Assembly: GCF_014596975.1 (NCBI RefSeq)
Contig: NZ_JACVXD010000012.1
Location: 1-64,000 of the forward strand
Origin: Aestuariibaculum marinum
GTDB lineage: Bacteria > Bacteroidota > Bacteroidia > Flavobacteriales > Flavobacteriaceae
Length of the DNA stretch: 64,000 bases
Direction of reading: 5' to 3'
The notes below the pieces were generated by a model. The model did not search any database, had not been told where the DNA came from, and worked only from the letters and a program-made list of their open reading frames with translations. The position numbers were made by a program, and so were the translations under genes. This document shows positions 17,205 through 26,885 of the stretch, one piece after another. Each line of letters opens with the position of its first letter. The stretch's first letter is position 1.

Positions 17205-18698
17205 CTACCTATTCCTCCAGAAAAAAGGAGTAAACAAGATTAAAACTGTAAATAGCTCTAAACGACCAATAAGCATTAAAAAAGAGGACCACCATTGTGC
17301 TAATGGCGGTAAGGCAGCATAATTGTTAACCGGACCAAAACTACCTAATGCAGGACCAATATTACCTAAACTAGATGCCGACAACCCTACTGCTGATGTA
17401 TAATCAATTCCAAACATAGAAAAGACCAAAGCGCCTACAATAAAAGACAACATATACAGAATAAAGAAGGCAAGGATATTAAATACAATATCCCCGGTAA
17501 TAGCTTTGGTATTGTAACGTACAGGTAAAATCGCATTGGGATGTAGCGCACGTTTAAACTCTAAAAATCCGTTTTTAATTAAAATTAAATGACGTACCAC
17601 TTTTACACCTCCCGAGGTACTTCCTGCAGATCCCCCTAAGAACATCAATCCGAAAAAGAAAACAACTAAAAACGGTGTCCACAATGTGTAATCGGCAGAG
17701 ATAAAACCTGTCGTTGTAATAACCGTTAATACTTGAAACAATGCATGCCTAAAAGCACTTTCGCCGCGTCCCCATACCATAGGGTGATGAATAGTAGATA
17801 TAGAATGGTCGGCTTTTAAATAAATAATAACCGCCGCTATAATTGAAAAAACGAGAATAAACCTGAAGTAAAGTTTAAACTCCTCATCTTTAATTACTTT
17901 TTGAACTTTTCCTTTAAACGCAAAATAACTCAACACAAAATTTGCTCCAGCTAAAAACATAAAAAGTATTACAATATATTGAATTATAGGCTGATCGTTC
18001 CAATACGCTAAACTCGCATTTTTAGTAGAAAACCCACCTGTTGACACCGTTGCCATTGAATGATTTATGGCGTCGAAAAACGACATTCCGGCTAGATTTA
18101 AAAAGACCGTTTCAGCAACAGTATACCCGAAATAAATTAACCACAAACGCTTGGCGGTATCTGTAATTCTTGGATGTAATTTATCGGCACTAGGCCCTGG
18201 TGCCTCTGCCGCAAACAGCTGCATTCCTCCAATTCCTAGTAAAGGTAAAATAGCTATCGCTAAAACAATAATTCCCATACCACCAATCCAATGTGTTGTA
18301 CTTCGCCAGAACAACACGCCTTTTGGCATTGCTTCAATATCATTTAATATGGAAGCACCAGTAGTAGTATATCCAGACATGGTTTCAAAAAACGCATTGG
18401 TAAAACTTGGGATACTTTGGGTGATTACATACGGTAAGGTTCCAGACAAGGACATGATAATCCAACCAAAAGCCACAACAATATACCCTTCTCGCTTATT
18501 CATTTCCTTGGTATGATTCCGCGTTAAAAACATGGAAATAACACCAACTAACAGGGTTATAATTCCAGCTGAAAAAATTTGAAAGGTTACACCATCATCA
18601 TATATTAAACTCACTAAAGCCGACAACAACATAAACCCGCCGTTAAACAGCAGAAGTAAGCCTAAAAAATGAAAAATGATTTTATAATTAAGTTTCAA
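17205..18698 (-). CDS. trkH: Trk/Ktr-type potassium uptake protein TrkH
   Basis: The K+-conducting membrane subunit. The 497 residues show the fourfold membrane-pore-membrane layout, with pore loops containing SGYTTTGASIL, STGGFST, ITTTGF and SLGNIGPALG. The STSGGVKVVRH segment after the third repeat is conserved in the family. The gene starts 25 bases after the trkA stop, so the pore and its NAD-binding regulator are made from one mRNA. Confidence 0.94.
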   Translation of the reverse strand: MKLNYKIIFHFLGLLLLFNGGFMLLSALVSLIYDDGVTFQIFSAGIITLLVGVISMFLTRNHTKEMNKREGYIVVAFGWIIMSLSGTLPYVITQSIPSFTNAFFETMSGYTTTGASILNDIEAMPKGVLFWRSTTHWIGGMGIIVLAIAILPLLGIGGMQLFAAEAPGPSADKLHPRITDTAKRLWLIYFGYTVAETVFLNLAGMSFFDAINHSMATVSTGGFSTKNASLAYWNDQPIIQYIVILFMFLAGANFVLSYFAFKGKVQKVIKDEEFKLYFRFILVFSIIAAVIIYLKADHSISTIHHPMVWGRGESAFRHALFQVLTVITTTGFISADYTLWTPFLVVFFFGLMFLGGSAGSTSGGVKVVRHLILIKNGFLEFKRALHPNAILPVRYNTKAITGDIVFNILAFFILYMLSFIVGALVFSMFGIDYTSAVGLSASSLGNIGPALGSFGPVNNYAALPPLAQWWSSFLMLIGRLELFTVLILFTPFFWRNR

Positions 18699-18723
18699 AA
18701 TTCAATATGTTTTTTGAGGTTGA

Positions 18724-20073
18724 TTAAAGGAATAGTTTTTCTACACGCTTTATAGATTGTAACAAGCAGCAAACCACTACTCTATCACCTTCTTGAATTT
18801 TAAAGTTCCCTAATGCAATCATGCCAACACCATCTCTAATAACACCTCCAACAATTGCCGAGCGCGGAAAATCAATATTTTTAATTAATTTATTACACAC
18901 TGCAGAAGAAGACTTGACTTCGAACTCTAATAATTCCGCATTTAAGTTACTTAGCTTCGTCATAGCCACAACTTCCCCTTTACGGATATACCTGAAAATA
19001 TTATTTGCTGCTAATAACTTTTTATTAATAAGTGTATCTATACCTACCGATTGCGACAACTCAAAATAATCCATATTCTCAACCAAAGCAATGGTCTTTT
19101 TAACACCCTTAGATTTGGCTACAAGGCAAGACATGATATTTGTTTCTGAATTTTCTGTTACAGCAATATAAGCATCCATATCACTTATATTTTCTTCATC
19201 TAATAAATCTACATTTCTACCATCACCATGCACCACAAGTACATCTGGCAGCAAATCTGCTATATAAAAGGCATGCTCCTTATTCTGTTCAACAAGCTTA
19301 AGATTGAATTTCTTCTTACATAAATCTCGTGCTGCTTTATACCCTATTTGGCTTCCCCCAAGAATCATTACATTTTTGATTTCTCGGTTTACTTTACCTG
19401 TTAAACGACATAATTCCTCAGCTCCGCCTTCTGAAGTAATAAACACCACATTATCACCTCGCTCAAATTTTGTATCACCACGTGGAATAATAGTAAACTG
19501 CGTTCCGAAGCGTTGCATTGCAATGGGTACAAAATGTAATTCCGGAAAAATTTCAGCCGCTTCCTTAACCGATTTACCTACAAACAAAGCTGATCTAGAT
19601 AAGGTTAAACCAACCATGGTTAACGCTCCACTCTCAAACTCATAAGTATCATTAAACGACGATTGTTTTAATGACAATTCAATCTCTGCTGCGGCCAAGG
19701 CCTCTGGCGAAATCAGCTCATCAACTCCAAATCGGTCAAACCCTAATTCCTCTTTATGATGAATAAACTCAGTATTCGAAATCCTTGCAATCGTTTGTTT
19801 TGCTCCTAACTGTTTCGCTAGTGCACTTACAGTAATATTTGTAGTTTCACTTGATGTTACGGCAATAAACAAATCACAAATCCCAACACGAGCTTCTTTT
19901 AAAATAGATATAGAAGTTGCATCCCCGCGCACCACGCGAATGTCTAAATGCGCATCGGCGTAAGCAATTCGTTCTTTATCTGGATCGATTAAAGTTATTT
20001 CCTGAGATTCGTAGGATAATAATTTTGCTAAATGAAATCCAACTTCTCCAGCTCCAGCAATTATTATTTTCAT
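18724..20073 (-). CDS. trkA: Trk potassium transporter regulatory subunit TrkA
   Basis: A cytoplasmic gating subunit that binds nucleotide and assembles under TrkH. The 449 residues form two RCK units, each an RCK_N (Rossmann) plus RCK_C half. The first nucleotide loop is GAGEVGFHLAK (about 6-16) and the second LGGSQIGYKAARDL (about 235-248). Each is followed by the acidic strand (LIDPDKER; LVEQNKEH). It is the first gene of the trkA-trkH operon; a -7 box lies 113-120 bases upstream. Confidence 0.94.
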   Translation of the reverse strand: MKIIIAGAGEVGFHLAKLLSYESQEITLIDPDKERIAYADAHLDIRVVRGDATSISILKEARVGICDLFIAVTSSETTNITVSALAKQLGAKQTIARISNTEFIHHKEELGFDRFGVDELISPEALAAAEIELSLKQSSFNDTYEFESGALTMVGLTLSRSALFVGKSVKEAAEIFPELHFVPIAMQRFGTQFTIIPRGDTKFERGDNVVFITSEGGAEELCRLTGKVNREIKNVMILGGSQIGYKAARDLCKKKFNLKLVEQNKEHAFYIADLLPDVLVVHGDGRNVDLLDEENISDMDAYIAVTENSETNIMSCLVAKSKGVKKTIALVENMDYFELSQSVGIDTLINKKLLAANNIFRYIRKGEVVAMTKLSNLNAELLEFEVKSSSAVCNKLIKNIDFPRSAIVGGVIRDGVGMIALGNFKIQEGDRVVVCCLLQSIKRVEKLFL

Positions 20074-20185
20074 CTGCTAATTTTCATTTTTTAAAAGGAT
20101 ACATGCTACATTTCTTTCAGAGAAGAAAATACTATTAATCTTATATGCAGAATGTTTCATTATCTATTTTTCGTAAAAAGTAGTA

Positions 20186-20193
20186 CAAAGATA
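20186..20193 (-). promoter_or_regulatory. -7 promoter box for trkA-trkH
   Basis: TATCTTTG on the minus strand matches TAnnTTTG exactly. It implies a leader of roughly 100 bases before the trkA ATG. Confidence 0.45.
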
Positions 20194-20312
20194 GAATAAT
20201 TTATAATTGTGAAATTAAAACACTTCCTACATTTCAATTCTGCAAAAAGTTTAAATTTAATTTTTTAACGCAATAGGCTTTATTACATATTTTATACTCG
20301 AAATAAATTGTG

Positions 20313-20320
20313 TACGTTTG
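20313..20320 (+). promoter_or_regulatory. -7 promoter box for ubiE-porT
   Basis: TACGTTTG matches TAnnTTTG exactly. It lies inside the longest open frame of ubiE (GTG at 20310) and thereby argues for a later start. Confidence 0.5.
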
Positions 20321-20336
20321 TCAAAAAAATAAAGCA

Positions 20337-21062
20337 TTGTCAAAAATTAAACCATACAAGCATAGCGATTTAGGAAAAAAAGAGCAGGTAACGCAAATGT
20401 TCGATACCATCTCTGGTGATTACGATGGCTTAAATCGTGTTATTTCTTTCGGAATAGATATAAAATGGCGTAACAAAGTTGTTAAAATGGTAAAAGAAAC
20501 CAACCCGGATACCATTTTAGACATTGCTACCGGAACCGGAGATTTGGCTATTAATCTGTCTGAAACCAATGCCACAAAAATTGTTGGTTTAGACATTAGT
20601 AGTGGTATGCTGGAAATTGGTAAAGAGAAAGTTAAAAAGAAAGGGCTTGACAATAGAATTGAAATGATTCTAGGCGATAGCGAAAATATGCCTTTTGAAG
20701 ACAATACTTTTGATGCCATTACGGTATCGTTTGGAGTTAGAAACTTCGAAACACTTGAAAATGGGTTAAAAGATATTTTACGTGTTTTAAAACCAGGAGG
20801 TACATTTGTCATTCTTGAAACCTCCATTCCAACAAAAACTCCTTACAAACAAGGTTATAATTTTTATTCAAAAAACATCTTACCTCTTATTGGTAAAATC
20901 TTTTCTAAAGACCGCAGTGCTTACAAATATTTAAGCGAATCGGCTTCTGCTTTTCCTTATGGTGAAGCTTTAAACAATATTTTACGTAAAGTTGGGTTTA
21001 TTAATGTTGAAGATTACCCGCAAACATTTGGGGTAGCAACAATTTATAAATCATCAAAGTAA
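20337..21062 (+). CDS. ubiE: Demethylmenaquinone methyltransferase UbiE/MenG
   Basis: A class I SAM methyltransferase that makes the last step of menaquinone synthesis, feeding the NQR chain. The frame opens at a GTG (20310), but a -7 promoter box covers 20313-20320. The preferred start is the TTG at 20337, giving 241 residues beginning [18 protein letters not shown], a family-typical start. Motifs: [22 protein letters not shown] loop [11 protein letters not shown] and FGVRNFETL. porT follows after nine bases, a pairing often seen in Bacteroidota. Confidence 0.93.
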   Translation: MSKIKPYKHSDLGKKEQVTQMFDTISGDYDGLNRVISFGIDIKWRNKVVKMVKETNPDTILDIATGTGDLAINLSETNATKIVGLDISSGMLEIGKEKVKKKGLDNRIEMILGDSENMPFEDNTFDAITVSFGVRNFETLENGLKDILRVLKPGGTFVILETSIPTKTPYKQGYNFYSKNILPLIGKIFSKDRSAYKYLSESASAFPYGEALNNILRKVGFINVEDYPQTFGVATIYKSSK

Positions 21063-21071
21063 ATTATTTAT

Positions 21072-21800
21072 ATGAAACGCATCCTTGTTGTTATATCATT
21101 TCTATGCTTAGTTCAAGCTGCTAATGCGCAACTTTTTAGAAGAGATAAAGTTATTTATGATGCGAATCAAGGCCGGGGCTCTACCGATAACAATTTATTA
21201 CGTTGGGGATATTTCCTGGGTTTTAACTACCTGGATTTCAATTTTGATTACAATCAGGATATGCGTGATATTTATGTAAAACGTAGCCCAGGATTTAACG
21301 TTGGGTTAATTGGAAACCTAAGAGTAAACAGCTTTTTAGATTTACGTTTAGAACCGGGGTTATTAATATCCAGTAGAGAATTACATTACAGTGAACAATA
21401 TTTCGTTAATGAAGAACCTAATGGCTCCGATTTAGTCAGAGAAGTGAAATCAACTTACATCTACGTGCCATTATTGCTTAAAGTTTCCACAAAACGCATC
21501 AATAACTTTAAACCATTTATTTCCGGAGGGTTTTCGACAGCTTTAAACTTATCGGCCAATGAAAGCAATCCTAACGACAATAGCAATGGGCAGTTTAGAA
21601 CCAAAAAGAATATGTTGTTTTATGAGTTAGGTTTCGGAATCGATTTTTATCTACACAACTTTAAATTTACGCCTTCTATAAAAGGTGTCTTTGCTATGAA
21701 CGATGAGTTAATCAGAGATAAAGACCCGAATAGTCCTTGGACGAGTAACATTCATAGTATGCAAACCAGAGGCGTGTTTATCAACTTTACATTCCAATAA
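21072..21800 (+). CDS. porT: PorT-family type IX secretion protein
   Basis: Outer-membrane beta-barrel needed for type IX secretion (PorT in Porphyromonas, SprT in gliding flavobacteria). The 242 residues start with a signal peptide ending ANAQL. Alternating beta-barrel strands follow, ending with aromatic GVFINFTFQ. LRWGYFLGFNYLDFNFDY and DLRLEPGLLISSRELHY are the parts I recognise. The position right after ubiE is the known Bacteroidota synteny and strengthens the call over a generic porin. Probably co-transcribed with ubiE. Confidence 0.85.
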   Translation: MKRILVVISFLCLVQAANAQLFRRDKVIYDANQGRGSTDNNLLRWGYFLGFNYLDFNFDYNQDMRDIYVKRSPGFNVGLIGNLRVNSFLDLRLEPGLLISSRELHYSEQYFVNEEPNGSDLVREVKSTYIYVPLLLKVSTKRINNFKPFISGGFSTALNLSANESNPNDNSNGQFRTKKNMLFYELGFGIDFYLHNFKFTPSIKGVFAMNDELIRDKDPNSPWTSNIHSMQTRGVFINFTFQ

Positions 21801-21828
21801 GATAACATTTAACATTGACTGAATACAG

Positions 21829-22551
21829 CTAAGATCTGCGTTTAAACTCGCTTAATAAAATAGCAGTTGCTGTAGCGACATTTAAACTTTCTGTCGCTTG
21901 TAAATCACCAAATCTTGGTATCGAAACCTTATCGGTTACCAAGTTTTCAATCTCATGAGATATACCGTTGGCTTCATTCCCCATAACTAAAATCCCGTTA
22001 TTGGGCAATTCTGAACTGTATACATTATCGCCTTCCATAAAGGCCCCAAACACGGGAACATCAACCGAACTAATAAATTCTTCAAGATTTACATAGTTAA
22101 TGTTTACACGGGTAACAGACCCCATAGTTGCCTGAATCACTTTCGGGTTAAAACAATCTACCGTCTCTTTGCTACACACCAGATCTTTAATTCCAAACCA
22201 ATCGCATAACCTAATTATGGTTCCTAAATTTCCAGGGTCTCGCACGCTATCTAAAGCAACAATTAAGTTATTACAATCAATGCTCTTTGGCTCGGGCCTT
22301 TTAAAAACTGCCAAAGCTGTATTGGGAGTCGTTAAAAAACTAATACGCTTTAAATCTGCAGGAGAAATAATGGTTTCCAGTTTGGCATCAATATTGAAGC
22401 TTTCGATCGTATATAAAGCATGGAGCTTTAGAGAAGAAGCTAATAACTCTTTAATAGTTTTAACCCCTTCAACAACGAATAAACCATGTTGTTGACGGTA
22501 TTTTTTTTGCTTTAAACTGGTTATTAACTTTATTTGACTTTTAGAAAGCAT
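21829..22551 (-). CDS. TrmH/SpoU-family RNA 2'-O-ribose methyltransferase
   Basis: A SPOUT-class RNA methyltransferase of 240 residues. The N-terminus (LITSLKQKKYRQQHGLFVVEG) is the substrate-binding domain seen in RlmB/TsnR-type enzymes. The C-terminal knot carries the three motifs: LDSVRDPGNLGTIIR, VMGNEANGIS and ATESLNVATATAILLSEF. The target nucleotide (tRNA or 23S rRNA) cannot be read from sequence. It is a single gene, convergent with porT and divergent from the next gene. Confidence 0.9.
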   Translation of the reverse strand: MLSKSQIKLITSLKQKKYRQQHGLFVVEGVKTIKELLASSLKLHALYTIESFNIDAKLETIISPADLKRISFLTTPNTALAVFKRPEPKSIDCNNLIVALDSVRDPGNLGTIIRLCDWFGIKDLVCSKETVDCFNPKVIQATMGSVTRVNINYVNLEEFISSVDVPVFGAFMEGDNVYSSELPNNGILVMGNEANGISHEIENLVTDKVSIPRFGDLQATESLNVATATAILLSEFKRRS

Positions 22552-22723
22552 GTAATTTTTGTTACTTTAAATCTGATTTTAGGGTATAAAGAAATGAAAA
22601 ATTACCCTTATGAAAGTCTTAATTGATCTAAATCTTTATCTGTCCAATTATATTTAACAAGTTTTAAAAACAAAGTCACTAAATAAGCATTGAAAAAAAT
22701 AAAAATAAACTCATGAAATAATG

Positions 22724-22731
22724 TATTTTTG
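22724..22731 (+). promoter_or_regulatory. -7 promoter box for the TamA/BamA-like gene
   Basis: TATTTTTG matches TAnnTTTG exactly. The predicted transcription start falls just before or at the ATG at 22741. Confidence 0.45.
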
Positions 22732-22740
22732 AGCCTATAA

Positions 22741-25359
22741 ATGGTGTTTTTTATTTCAGTTACCAGAAGAATATCAATAACCTACAATAATTTTAAATTT
22801 CATTTGAAACAACTCTTTTTAAAAATATCAATACTAACAGCTATTGCCGGTCACCTTTTTTCTTGCGACGCTGTAAAACGAGTTGGTGAAAATGAACATT
22901 TATTAACCAATAACACGGTTATTATTAACGACAAAAAGAATGGCACTGAAACTATTAATAATCTTTTGTACCAAAAACCAAATAGCAAAATACCGGTTTT
23001 AGGCACACCACTAAGGTTACAAATTTACAATTTAGCCAGGCCTAATATAGATTCCATTCTTGATGAAAAGATATACAACAACCCAAAAAAACTGGCACGT
23101 AAAACCAAACTTCTTTCTAGAAAACAATTAGATAAGGATGTAAGCAACCGCATAAGTTTTAATAAATGGCTAAAAACTACTGGAGAAGCCCCTGTAATTG
23201 TAAATGTAGATAGAACAGAAAAATCGGTTAAGCGACTAGAAGACTATCACATTAACAACGGTTGGTTCGATGTTGAAGCCAGTTATAATATCAACAGAAA
23301 AGACAACAAACGTTCCGATGTAACGTATACCGTTGAAACAGGTCCGGCTTTTATTTTAGATACCATTACTACTAAAATAAAATCGCCAGTTGTTGATTCA
23401 ATTTACCACAAAAAAATATTACGAAACAGTTTAATAAAATCTAACGAGCAATATAAAACTTCAAATTTTGAACAGGAACGCGACAGAATTTCAAGTGAAT
23501 TAAGAAATTCCGGGTTATTCCATTTTAATCAGGATTATGTTGGATTTGAAATTGACACCATTGGAACCAACAAAAAAATAAATGTTGACATACAAATTCA
23601 GGATCGTGCCATTAGAACGCAAGATTCTTTAATTCGTGTCCCTTTCAACATTTACAACGTTAGAGATGTTAGCATCATAACCGATTATACTTTTGAAGAC
23701 AGAAACAAGCCCTTTCAGGATTCTATAACCTACGAGGGTTTTAAGCTTTACAGTTATGGCAAAATGCGCTACCGACCAAAAGCTTTAACCGATGCCATTT
23801 TTATAACCCCTGGTAAAGTTTTTAAAGACAACGACCGTACTTTAACATACAGACATATTAATGGTTTAAGAACTTTTAAATATCCGAATATCGATCAGGT
23901 AGAACTTGACAATCACACCTTATCTGATACCATCCGGTTAACACCTTTAAAGAAATTTAGCCTAGGATTTAGTGCCGATGTATCGCAAAGCAATATTCAA
24001 ACCATTGGGTTTTCTTTAAATCCAAGCTTGCTAATGCGTAATATTTTTAGAGGTGCAGAAACTTTAGAAATATCAGCCATTGGATCTATTGGTTCTTCAA
24101 AAGACCAAAAAGTTGGAGATCCGTTTTTTGACATTAACGAAATTGGTGCCGATTTAAAACTTACCATACCGCGATTCTTTTTCCCGTTTAACACGAACCG
24201 GATTATAGCGAAAGACATGTCTCCAAGTACAAAAATTTCCTTATCAACAACAAGCCAAACCAACATTGGATTAGATAAACAAACCCTTAGCGGCGTATTT
24301 AATTATAACTGGTCTCCATCCAGAAAAGTAACAGACCGCTTGGATGCTTTTAATATTCAATATGTTAGAAACTTAAATGCAGAAAATTATTTTAACATTT
24401 ATACTAGTTCTTTCGATAATCTGGAAAATATTGCACTAAACTCCTATAATACACCTTCTGAATTTATTGAAGAGAAAAAAAATGGTAAAGAATATTTGAT
24501 TGTTGAAAAATCGGATGAGTTTATAGATTTGGTACTATCTGATAACAGTTACCAAAATAGTAATCCTAATGAATACAAGGAGGTCAACAATATTAACGAA
24601 CGTAAACAGAGGCTTACCGAAAACAACTTAATTCTGGCATCCAGCTTTAGTCTAACGAATGACGAACGCACCAATCTGTTTGATGAAGATTTTTCTATTT
24701 TTAGATTTAAAATAGAAACGGCGGGAAATCTAATTTCAGGAATGTCTGATATTCTGGGATTAAAAAAAGACAACAACAACCGCTACGAACTCTTTAATGT
24801 GGCCTATTCACAGTATGTCAAGACGGAACTGGACTATGTTAAACACTGGGATTTAGGCAAAAAAAACATCCTGGCTGTTCGCAGCTTTTTAGGTATTGCT
24901 ATCCCTTATGGCAACTCAAGCAACATTCCGTTTTCTAAGAGTTTCTTTGCCGGAGGAGCTAACGATAACCGTGCCTGGACGGCGTATAGCTTAGGGCCTG
25001 GAAGTTCGCAATCCAGTAACGATTTTAATGAGGCCAACTTAAAAATTGCCCTTAGTGCCGAGCAGCGTTTTAATATTTTTGAAGATCTTAATGGTGCGTT
25101 TTTTATTGACGCCGGTAATATTTGGAACGTTCTGGATGATGTTGAAGATGAAAATGCCGTGTTTTCAGATTTCAATTCATTAAAAGATATCGCTTTAGGC
25201 TCTGGTTTTGGTTTACGTTACGATTTCAGCTTTTTCGTTTTCCGTTTCGATGTTGGTTTTAAAACTTACGATCCGTCTTACCAAGATCAAAACCGCTGGT
25301 TTAACGACTACAACTTCTCTAATGCCGTATACAACATTGGTATTAACTACCCGTTCTAA
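22741..25359 (+). CDS. BamA/TamA-family outer-membrane protein with lipoprotein signal
   Basis: An Omp85-superfamily protein: POTRA-like modules (roughly 80-400), then a C-terminal 16-strand-type barrel ending in aromatic YNIGINYPF. The 872-residue frame starts at ATG 22741. A TTG at 22804 would give MKQLFLKISI and a compact lipoprotein signal with lipobox HLFSC, and the promoter box leaves almost no leader before the ATG. The TTG start is therefore a real alternative (851 residues). GGANDNRAWTAYSLGPG fits the conserved RGF-like strand region. It probably inserts or exports envelope proteins; it is not the primary BamA by context. Confidence 0.85.
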   Translation: MVFFISVTRRISITYNNFKFHLKQLFLKISILTAIAGHLFSCDAVKRVGENEHLLTNNTVIINDKKNGTETINNLLYQKPNSKIPVLGTPLRLQIYNLARPNIDSILDEKIYNNPKKLARKTKLLSRKQLDKDVSNRISFNKWLKTTGEAPVIVNVDRTEKSVKRLEDYHINNGWFDVEASYNINRKDNKRSDVTYTVETGPAFILDTITTKIKSPVVDSIYHKKILRNSLIKSNEQYKTSNFEQERDRISSELRNSGLFHFNQDYVGFEIDTIGTNKKINVDIQIQDRAIRTQDSLIRVPFNIYNVRDVSIITDYTFEDRNKPFQDSITYEGFKLYSYGKMRYRPKALTDAIFITPGKVFKDNDRTLTYRHINGLRTFKYPNIDQVELDNHTLSDTIRLTPLKKFSLGFSADVSQSNIQTIGFSLNPSLLMRNIFRGAETLEISAIGSIGSSKDQKVGDPFFDINEIGADLKLTIPRFFFPFNTNRIIAKDMSPSTKISLSTTSQTNIGLDKQTLSGVFNYNWSPSRKVTDRLDAFNIQYVRNLNAENYFNIYTSSFDNLENIALNSYNTPSEFIEEKKNGKEYLIVEKSDEFIDLVLSDNSYQNSNPNEYKEVNNINERKQRLTENNLILASSFSLTNDERTNLFDEDFSIFRFKIETAGNLISGMSDILGLKKDNNNRYELFNVAYSQYVKTELDYVKHWDLGKKNILAVRSFLGIAIPYGNSSNIPFSKSFFAGGANDNRAWTAYSLGPGSSQSSNDFNEANLKIALSAEQRFNIFEDLNGAFFIDAGNIWNVLDDVEDENAVFSDFNSLKDIALGSGFGLRYDFSFFVFRFDVGFKTYDPSYQDQNRWFNDYNFSNAVYNIGINYPF

Positions 25360-25465
25360 CAAATAAACTAACAGCAACTTAAAGTTCCTTTTTTAAAGCA
25401 ATATACATTGCGAAAACTACAACGTTTTAGTTTGTTTTTAGCATTTTACCAACCAAAAATCAGCC

Positions 25466-25493
25466 TTGTTTATTTAAAAATTGATTACTTTTG
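25466..25493 (+). promoter_or_regulatory. Promoter for fbaA
   Basis: TTG at 25466-25468 and TACTTTTG at 25486-25493 (exact TAnnTTTG) are 17 bases apart. They lie 35-62 bases before the fbaA ATG, inside the over-long open frame. Confidence 0.6.
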
Positions 25494-25527
25494 GTTCTTA
25501 CAAACTAAAAAAACAAAATTTTATAAA

Positions 25528-26595
25528 ATGGGACACAATATTAAACCAGGAGTTGCTACCGGACAAGAAGTTCAGGCAATCTTCAAACTTGCCAAAGAAA
25601 AAGGATTTGCTTTACCAGCAGTTAACGTTATCGGTTCAGACACTATTAATGGTGTTTTAGAAACAGCCGCTGCTTTAAATGCTCCGGTAATTATTCAGTT
25701 TTCTAATGGTGGTGCCCAATTTAATGCAGGTAAAGGTTTAAGTAACGATGGTCAAAAAGCAGCCATTGCTGGTGCCGTTGCAGGTGCAAAACACGTACAC
25801 ACTTTAGCTGAAGCTTACGGTGTTCCTGTTATTTTACACACAGACCACTGTGCTAAAAAGTTATTACCTTGGATTGATGGTTTATTAGACGCTAGTGAAA
25901 AACACTTCGCTGAAACTGGTAAATCACTTTTCAGTTCACATATGATAGACCTTTCGGAAGAGCCGATTGAAGAAAACATCGAAATCTGTAAAACCTATTT
26001 AGAGCGCATGAGCAAAATGGGTATGACTTTAGAAATCGAATTAGGTATTACTGGTGGTGAAGAAGATGGTGTTGACAACTCTGATGTAGACGATTCTAAA
26101 TTATACACCCAACCAGAAGAAGTAGCTTACGCTTACGAAGAATTAAGCAAAGTAAGTCCGCAATTTACTATTGCAGCTGCTTTTGGTAACGTGCACGGTG
26201 TTTACAAACCAGGAAACGTTAAGTTAACGCCGAAAATCTTAAAGAATTCTCAAGAATATATTTCAGAGAAATATGGCGTAGGTCATAATCACATCGATTT
26301 CGTATTTCACGGTGGTTCTGGATCTACTGTTGAAGAAATTCGTGAAGGTATTAGCTATGGTGTAATTAAAATGAACATTGATACCGATTTACAATATGCA
26401 TTCATGGAAGGAATCCGTGACTATATGGGTGCTAAAGCTGAATACCTAAAAGCACAAATTGGTAACCCTGAAGGAGACGATGTTCCTAACAAAAAATTCT
26501 ACGATCCACGTGTTTGGTTACGTGAGGGAGAAAAAACCTTTGTTGAGCGCTTGAAAAAGGCATTCGAAGATTTAAACAACGTAAACACATTATAG
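25528..26595 (+). CDS. fbaA: Class II fructose-bisphosphate aldolase
   Basis: Zinc-dependent glycolytic/gluconeogenic aldolase cleaving fructose-1,6-bisphosphate to DHAP and glyceraldehyde-3-phosphate. The frame is open from a TTG at 25408, but the extra 40 residues are not family-like and contain a promoter. The ATG at 25528 (MGHNIKPGVATGQEVQ, 355 residues) matches FbaA length. Visible metal and substrate motifs: HTDHCAKK, NVHGVYKPGN, DFVFHGGSGST and KMNIDTDLQYAFMEG. It is the long (FbaA, class IIA) form. Monocistronic, with its own terminator. Confidence 0.96.
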   Translation: MGHNIKPGVATGQEVQAIFKLAKEKGFALPAVNVIGSDTINGVLETAAALNAPVIIQFSNGGAQFNAGKGLSNDGQKAAIAGAVAGAKHVHTLAEAYGVPVILHTDHCAKKLLPWIDGLLDASEKHFAETGKSLFSSHMIDLSEEPIEENIEICKTYLERMSKMGMTLEIELGITGGEEDGVDNSDVDDSKLYTQPEEVAYAYEELSKVSPQFTIAAAFGNVHGVYKPGNVKLTPKILKNSQEYISEKYGVGHNHIDFVFHGGSGSTVEEIREGISYGVIKMNIDTDLQYAFMEGIRDYMGAKAEYLKAQIGNPEGDDVPNKKFYDPRVWLREGEKTFVERLKKAFEDLNNVNTL

Positions 26596-26616
26596 TTTAC
26601 ACATCATAAAAAAAAC

Positions 26617-26648
26617 AAAAAGGCTCTGCTTTAGTAGAGTCTTTTTTT
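26617..26648 (+). terminator. fbaA terminator
   Basis: A 13-pair stem with two G-T wobbles (AAAAAGGCTCTGC/GTAGAGTCTTTTT) and a TTTA loop is followed by T residues. Confidence 0.8.
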
Positions 26649-26745
26649 ATACCTACTTATTTACAAAACAATATTTTATAAATATAAAATGAAGATTTTA
26701 GGCAATAAAAGAGACATGGCATTACCTCAAAATTAAAAAAAGACT

Positions 26746-26753
26746 TAATTTTG
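26746..26753 (+). promoter_or_regulatory. -7 promoter box for accD
   Basis: TAATTTTG is an exact TAnnTTTG match. It implies a leader of about 125 bases before accD; I see no recognised riboswitch in it. Confidence 0.4.
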
Positions 26754-26885
26754 TACACTGTTTTGTTATCAAGTTTCGTTTATTTGACAAATAAAACGCT
26801 TCAAACAGAGCAAAATAAAGGATGGATAATCCGTAGTGTAAACAGGAATGTTTCAGATTAAAATCTAAAAAAATCATAAATCATT

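Noticed and set aside
25408..25527. N-terminal extension of fbaA from a TTG codon
   Set aside because: The 40 extra residues do not resemble aldolase, and the region carries a well-spaced promoter (25466-25493). The ATG at 25528 gives the normal length.
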